This document shows, in pieces, positions 30,464-34,290 of a stretch of 34,290 nt of DNA; position 1 is the first letter of the stretch; every line of letters starts with the position of its first letter. Made by a program: the position numbers and the translations under genes. The notes below the pieces were generated by a model. That model searched no databases. It saw only the letters and a program-made list of their open reading frames with translations, and was not told the origin of the DNA. Origin of the DNA: Pseudomonadota bacterium (GTDB taxonomy: Bacteria > Pseudomonadota > Gammaproteobacteria > Burkholderiales > Burkholderiaceae_C). The stretch is taken from contig JAJZWA010000039.1 of the NCBI GenBank assembly GCA_021846965.1, positions 1-34,290 of the forward strand. Reading direction: 5' to 3'.

Positions 30464-31315
30464 ATGTCCTCCATCCACCTTGGCGGCTGCACGCTGCAGA
30501 CGCAACGTTTCGGCACCGAAGGATCCGCCCTGTGCCTGCACAGTTGCGGAGAGGGCCCGCCGCTGGTCCTGCTGCACTCGCTGCTGGCCGATCGCGAGAG
30601 TTTCGAGCGCGTCCTGCAGGCCCTGTCGCGCCGGCACCGCGTGCTGCTGGCCGATCTGCCCGGCTTCGGCGCCTCCGATCCGGCGCCGGGCGGCCTGCAT
30701 GCGGTGGCCGACCGTGTCGCGGAGGGGCTTCGCCTGGCCCTGGGTGATGTGCGCCCGACCCTGCTGGGCAACGGCTACGGCGGATTCGTCGCCCTGCTCA
30801 CGGCGATCCGGCATCCCCACCGGGTGCGCAGCCTGGTGCTGGCCGATTGCGGCGCCACCTTCGATGCACCCGGCAGGGCCGCCTTCGTGGGCATGGCGCG
30901 CGCCGCCGGTGCCTCGGGCCTGCAGGCCGTGGCCGACGTGGCCATGCGCCGTCTGTTCGCGCCGGATTTCCAGGCGCGCAACCCCGATCTCATCGAGCGC
31001 TGCAAGCAGCGTTTCCTGGCCACTGCGCCGCAAACCTTCCAGGAGGCCTGCGCCGCGCTGTCGACGCTGGATCTGCGCGAGGACGCCGTGGGCCTGAAGC
31101 TGCCCACGCTGGTGCTGGTGGGAGAGCACGACGAGGCGACGCCGCCGGCGATGGCGCGCGAGCTCGCCGGGTTCGTTCCGGGTGCGCGGCTTCGCCTGCT
31201 CGAGGGCTGCGCGCATGTGCCGCAGTTGCAGGCACCGCAGGCCTTCCTCGCCGAAGTCGATGCCTTCCTGGGCCAGCCCGCGGCCTCCGCCGGGGTTTCG
31301 GCGGCCGACGCCTGA
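30464..31315 (+). CDS. Alpha/beta-hydrolase fold protein with Gly at the nucleophile position
   Basis: This 283-residue alpha/beta-hydrolase is closest in style to the enol-lactonase/C-C hydrolase group (VLLHSLLADRESFERVL, LADLPGFGASD). The nucleophile elbow reads G-N-G-Y-G-G at 102-107, so the residue that is normally Ser (or Asp/Cys) is Gly104, encoded by GGC at 30773-30775. Acid Asp223 (GEHDEATPP) and His251 (GCAHVPQ) are retained. It is either a non-classical enzyme of this fold (lyase, cofactor-independent or binding function), an inactive paralogue, or a sequencing error; AGC to GGC is one base. ATG at 30464 has AAAGGG 7 nt upstream. ATG at 30419 is in frame but poorly led. The fold is clear; the reaction is not. 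Confidence 0.88.
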   Translation: MSSIHLGGCTLQTQRFGTEGSALCLHSCGEGPPLVLLHSLLADRESFERVLQALSRRHRVLLADLPGFGASDPAPGGLHAVADRVAEGLRLALGDVRPTLLGNGYGGFVALLTAIRHPHRVRSLVLADCGATFDAPGRAAFVGMARAAGASGLQAVADVAMRRLFAPDFQARNPDLIERCKQRFLATAPQTFQEACAALSTLDLREDAVGLKLPTLVLVGEHDEATPPAMARELAGFVPGARLRLLEGCAHVPQLQAPQAFLAEVDAFLGQPAASAGVSAADA

Positions 31316-31321
31316 GCGCTG

Positions 31322-32215
31322 TCAACCGCCGGCCATGCGCAGGAAGTTGTCCAGCACGGGGCTCATGCGGTCGCCGCGCCAGACCATGCCCATCTCCAGG
31401 CTGGGCGCTTCCTGCAGGTCCAGGTAGCGCACCCCCGAGCGCGCCAGCCGGCGCAGCGAGGCGGGCACGAGTGCGATGCCCATGCCGGCCGAGACCAGGC
31501 TGACGATGGTCTGCATCTGGATCGCGTGCTGGGCGATGTCGACCTGCCCGCCCGAGGCCGAACAGTAGCCCACCACCTTGTCGTAGAACAGGGGCGCGAC
31601 ATGGCGCGGGAACAGCACCAGGGGCGACGCGATCACGGCGGATCGGGCCAGGCACCCGCGCATGGGCACGATGCGGCGCTGTTCCACCCAGCTTTCGGGA
31701 ACCGCGGCCACCAGGGGCTCGGATTCGAGCCTGCGGTAGCACAGGGGCTCCGGCATCGATTCCTGGCCGTCGGGCAGGATGATGCCCACATGGGTCCTGC
31801 CCTCCAGCAGCGCGGCGATCTGCACGTCGCTGGTCGCCTCGCTGAGCGACAGCTCCACCTCGGGATGGCGTTCGCGAAAACGCCGTACCAGCTCGGGCAG
31901 GATGCTGTAGTCCGCGGTGCTGACGAAGGAGATCTCCAGCCGGCCGAGGTCTCCGCCGAGCAGGCGCCGCGCGGTGGCGGCCAATGCCTCGTGCCCCTGC
32001 AGCAGCGCGCGCACATGGGGCAGCCATTGTTCCCCGAAGGCGCTGAGCGCCACGCTGCGCCGCGTGCGCACGAACAATTCGGCTCCCAGTTCGCGCTCGA
32101 GCGCGCGAATGGACTGGCTCAGCGGCGGCTGGGTCATGCGCAGGCGCTGCGCGGCGCGACCGAAATGCAGGGTCTCGGCCACGGTGAGGAAATGCCGGAG
32201 CTGGCGGGTGTCCAT
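31322..32215 (-). CDS. LysR-family transcriptional regulator
   Basis: This 297-residue LTTR has the N-terminal winged HTH (1-60: MDTRQLRHFLTVAETLHFGRA, then MTQPPLSQSIRALERELG) and a C-terminal two-lobe periplasmic-binding-like effector domain (about 90-290, LEISFVSTADYSILPELVRRF onward). It is divergent from ilvD across 105 bp and convergent with the hydrolase gene (6-bp gap). Position implies control of ilvD, or of genes elsewhere plus itself. Resemblance to the CatR/BenM-type aromatic regulators is superficial, and the effector cannot be read off. No strong ribosome binding site precedes the ATG at 32215. The frame runs open far upstream antisense to ilvD, which is shadow. Confidence 0.92.
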   Translation of the reverse strand: MDTRQLRHFLTVAETLHFGRAAQRLRMTQPPLSQSIRALERELGAELFVRTRRSVALSAFGEQWLPHVRALLQGHEALAATARRLLGGDLGRLEISFVSTADYSILPELVRRFRERHPEVELSLSEATSDVQIAALLEGRTHVGIILPDGQESMPEPLCYRRLESEPLVAAVPESWVEQRRIVPMRGCLARSAVIASPLVLFPRHVAPLFYDKVVGYCSASGGQVDIAQHAIQMQTIVSLVSAGMGIALVPASLRRLARSGVRYLDLQEAPSLEMGMVWRGDRMSPVLDNFLRMAGG

Positions 32216-32227
32216 GGGTGATATCTT

Positions 32228-32256
32228 TTGCGACTCAATACCCGTGGAATTATAGA
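32228..32256. promoter_or_regulatory. Overlapping divergent promoters of the LysR and ilvD genes
   Basis: On the plus strand TTGCGA (32228-32233) and TATAGA (32251-32256), 17 bp apart, make a promoter toward ilvD. On the minus strand a perfect -10 TATAAT (32254-32249) lies 34 bp before the LysR start, with no clear -35. The two -10 elements overlap by four bases, so polymerases cannot occupy both, a typical LysR arrangement. I see no clean T-N11-A box. Confidence 0.5.
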
Positions 32257-32320
32257 TTTCACTCCCAGCACGAACTGGCGTAGATTCCCGCCGGAGCCCC
32301 CTTTTCCCCCAGGAGCAGCC

Positions 32321-34168
32321 ATGCCAGCCTATCGTTCCAAGACCTCCACCGCCGGGCGCAACATGGCGGGAGCGCGCTCGCTGTGGCGCGCCACCGGCAT
32401 GAAGGATGAGGACTTCAGCAAGCCCATCATCGCCGTGGCCAATTCCTTCACCCAGTTCGTGCCGGGCCACGTGCACCTGAAGGACCTGGGCCAGCTGGTG
32501 GCGCGCGAGATCGAGGCCGCCGGCGGGGTGGCCAAGGAATTCAACACCATCGCCGTGGACGACGGCATCGCCATGGGTCACGACGGCATGCTGTATTCGC
32601 TGCCCAGCCGCGACATCATCGCCGACTCGGTCGAGTACATGGTCAATGCGCATTGCGCCGACGCGCTGGTGTGCATCTCCAACTGCGACAAGATCACCCC
32701 GGGCATGCTCATGGCCGCGATGCGCCTGAACATCCCCGTGGTGTTCGTCTCGGGCGGCCCGATGGAGGCCGGCACCACGCGTCTGGCCGGCACCGCCAAG
32801 CTGAAGAAGATCGACCTGATCGACGCCATGGTGATGGCCGCCGATCCGAAGGTCTCCGACGCCGAGGTCGCGGACGTCGAGCGTTCGGCCTGCCCCACCT
32901 GCGGCTCCTGCTCGGGCATGTTCACCGCCAACTCGATGAACTGCCTGACCGAGGCGCTGGGCCTGGCGCTGCCGGGCAACGGCACGGTGGTGGCCACGCA
33001 TGCCGACCGCAAGCAGTTGTTCCTGGGCGCGGGGCGCCTGGTGGTGGACCTGTGCAAGCGCTACTACGAACAGGACGACGCCTCGGTGCTGCCGCGCAAC
33101 ATCGCCAGCCACGCCGCCTTCTCCAACGCGATGACCCTGGACATCGCGATGGGGGGCTCCACCAACACCATCCTGCACCTGCTGGCCGCGGCGCAGGAGG
33201 CCGAACTGGACTTCGGCATGTCCGACATCGACCGGCTCTCGCGCCGCGTGCCCAATCTGTGCAAGGTGGCGCCTTCCAGCCACTACCACGTGGAGGACGT
33301 GCACCGCGCCGGAGGCATCATGGGCATCCTCGGCGAACTGGCCCGCGGCGGGCTGCTCGACACCAGCGTGCCCACCGTGCACTCGCGCACCCTGGGCGAG
33401 GCGCTGGCGCGCTACGACGTGCTGGCCACGGGGGACGAGGCCATCCGCAGCTTCTACCGCGCCGGCCCGGCGGGCATCCCCACGCAGGTGGCCTTCAGCC
33501 AGGACACGCGCTGGGAAAGCCTGGACCTGGACCGCAGCAAGGGCTGCATCCGCAGCATCGAGCACGCCTACAACAAGGAAGGCGGCCTGGCCGTGCTGTA
33601 CGGCAACATCGCCGCCGACGGCTGCGTGGTCAAGACCGCGGGCGTGGACGAGGCGCTGTACACCTTCGAGGGCAAGGCGCGCGTGTACGAAAGCCAGGAC
33701 GCCGCGGTCAAGGGCATCCTGGGCGACGAGGTGCAGCCCGGCGACGTGGTGGTGATCCGCTACGAAGGCCCGCGCGGCGGGCCGGGCATGCAGGAGATGC
33801 TCTACCCCACCTCCTACCTGAAGTCCAAGGGTCTGGGCAAGCAATGCGCGCTGGTCACCGACGGGCGCTTCTCCGGCGGCACCGCCGGGCTGTCCATCGG
33901 CCATGTGTCGCCCGAAGCCGCCGCGGGAGGGGCCATCGGGCTGGTGCGCGACGGCGACCGCATCCGCATCGACATTCCCCGCCGCGGCATCGACGTGCTG
34001 GTCGACGAGGCCGAGTTGCAGCGCCGCCGCGCGGAACAGGACGCCAGGGGCTGGAAGCCGGCGCAACCGCGCCAGCGCCGGGTCTCGGCCGCTCTCAAGG
34101 CCTACGCGAAGCTGGCCATGAGCGCCGACAAGGGCGCCGTGCGCGACCTGTCGCAACTCGGGGATTGA
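32321..34168 (+). CDS. ilvD: Dihydroxy-acid dehydratase
   Basis: This 615-residue enzyme has a length that fits the enterobacterial-type enzyme. It dehydrates 2,3-dihydroxyisovalerate and 2,3-dihydroxy-3-methylvalerate in valine, leucine and isoleucine biosynthesis. Iron-sulfur cluster cysteines are visible at Cys122 (SNCDKITPG) and in CPTCGSC (191-197). The catalytic C-terminal part shows GRFSGGTAG and the [11 protein letters not shown] stretch. AGGAG 5 nt before the ATG at 32321 fixes the start. The long form and motif set favour IlvD over sugar-acid dehydratases (EDD, AraC-type pentonate enzymes) of the same superfamily, although a LysR partner could also fit a catabolic variant. Confidence 0.95.
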   Translation: MPAYRSKTSTAGRNMAGARSLWRATGMKDEDFSKPIIAVANSFTQFVPGHVHLKDLGQLVAREIEAAGGVAKEFNTIAVDDGIAMGHDGMLYSLPSRDIIADSVEYMVNAHCADALVCISNCDKITPGMLMAAMRLNIPVVFVSGGPMEAGTTRLAGTAKLKKIDLIDAMVMAADPKVSDAEVADVERSACPTCGSCSGMFTANSMNCLTEALGLALPGNGTVVATHADRKQLFLGAGRLVVDLCKRYYEQDDASVLPRNIASHAAFSNAMTLDIAMGGSTNTILHLLAAAQEAELDFGMSDIDRLSRRVPNLCKVAPSSHYHVEDVHRAGGIMGILGELARGGLLDTSVPTVHSRTLGEALARYDVLATGDEAIRSFYRAGPAGIPTQVAFSQDTRWESLDLDRSKGCIRSIEHAYNKEGGLAVLYGNIAADGCVVKTAGVDEALYTFEGKARVYESQDAAVKGILGDEVQPGDVVVIRYEGPRGGPGMQEMLYPTSYLKSKGLGKQCALVTDGRFSGGTAGLSIGHVSPEAAAGGAIGLVRDGDRIRIDIPRRGIDVLVDEAELQRRRAEQDARGWKPAQPRQRRVSAALKAYAKLAMSADKGAVRDLSQLGD

Positions 34169-34170
34169 CG

Positions 34171-34200
34171 GCCCCCTCCGTCGCGGGGGGCGACCCCCGC
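34171..34200 (+). terminator. Alternative GC hairpins after ilvD
   Basis: GCGGGGG-GCGA-CCCCCGC (34183-34200) is a perfect 7-bp stem with a GNRA-type tetraloop. It competes with GCCCCC/GGGGGC (34171-34176 and 34186-34191). It begins a few bases after the ilvD stop. There is no T-run, so intrinsic termination is uncertain. From 34201 to the window end I see no gene or further signal. Confidence 0.4.
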
Positions 34201-34290
34201 TCCGTCCCCCCATACATGGACGCCCCCGGTTTGCCAAGCGCTCAGTGGGTGATGGCGGAAGGTAAGGATTGCACCCGTACATCCGGACTT

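Noticed and set aside
28075..30771. 898-codon minus-strand open frame over the GntR and aldehyde dehydrogenase genes
   Set aside because: Antisense shadow of two well-supported genes; no domain and no ribosome binding site.
32216..34282. N-terminal extension of the LysR frame antisense to ilvD
   Set aside because: The LysR HTH begins at the ATG at 32215; the extension is a GC shadow of ilvD.

Overview
The window is about 34 kb of very GC-rich DNA, densely packed with genes that have strong G/C third-position bias. Gene content (fused isobutyryl-CoA mutase, Liv-type ABC operon, leucine-catabolism genes, RpiR-controlled inositol genes, LysR-ilvD pair) fits a chromosome of a betaproteobacterium, most likely Burkholderiales. 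I see no insertion sequence, phage gene, CRISPR array or rRNA. The order of catabolic modules, each with its own regulator, looks like a metabolically versatile soil or environmental organism. The taxon is inference from gene content only.

Layout. (1) 1-91: 3' end of a tRNA-Thr(CGT) and its terminator. (2) 221-1488: an exported LprI-like protein (minus) and a DinB-fold protein (plus). (3) 1602-9480 (minus): a seven-gene inositol-type catabolic operon transcribed iolE-iolD-oxidoreductase-iolC-iolB-iolJ-oxidoreductase. It faces an RpiR-family regulator (9835-10713, plus) across a 354-bp region with inverted and 21-bp-phased repeats. A second, HTH-less SIS-domain paralogue follows (10984-11586). 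No iolA, no short-form iolG and no sugar transporter lie in the window. (4) 11785-12921: an unassigned multi-pass membrane protein. (5) 12913-17762 (minus): isovaleryl-CoA dehydrogenase and both methylcrotonyl-CoA carboxylase subunits (leucine/isovalerate degradation). These diverge from an AraC-type regulator, which is followed by a fused B12-dependent acyl-CoA mutase (icmF) and a BtuF-like protein without a signal peptide. (6) 23265-27854 (minus): a complete livKHMGF-type ABC importer, divergent from a GntR/FCD regulator, an aldehyde dehydrogenase and an alpha/beta hydrolase (plus). (7) 31322-34168: a LysR regulator divergent from ilvD.

How the genes fit together. The iol-type enzymes convert an inosose through the diketo intermediate, ring opening, isomerisation, phosphorylation and aldol cleavage; the two Gfo/Idh/MocA oxidoreductases presumably supply the oxidation steps. 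In module 5, IcmF (diagnostic Phe604/Gln748) can interconvert isobutyryl/butyryl-CoA and, in a characterised homologue, pivalyl/isovaleryl-CoA. Isovaleryl-CoA is the substrate of the divergent ivd-mcc genes, so the AraC gene between them may control a combined branched acyl-CoA route. In module 6 the importer, dehydrogenase and hydrolase appear to be one regulon for an unidentified compound: a 13-bp sequence, part of a perfect palindrome in one copy, occurs in both divergent promoters. The hydrolase carries Gly instead of Ser at the nucleophile elbow, the most unexpected residue-level feature seen.
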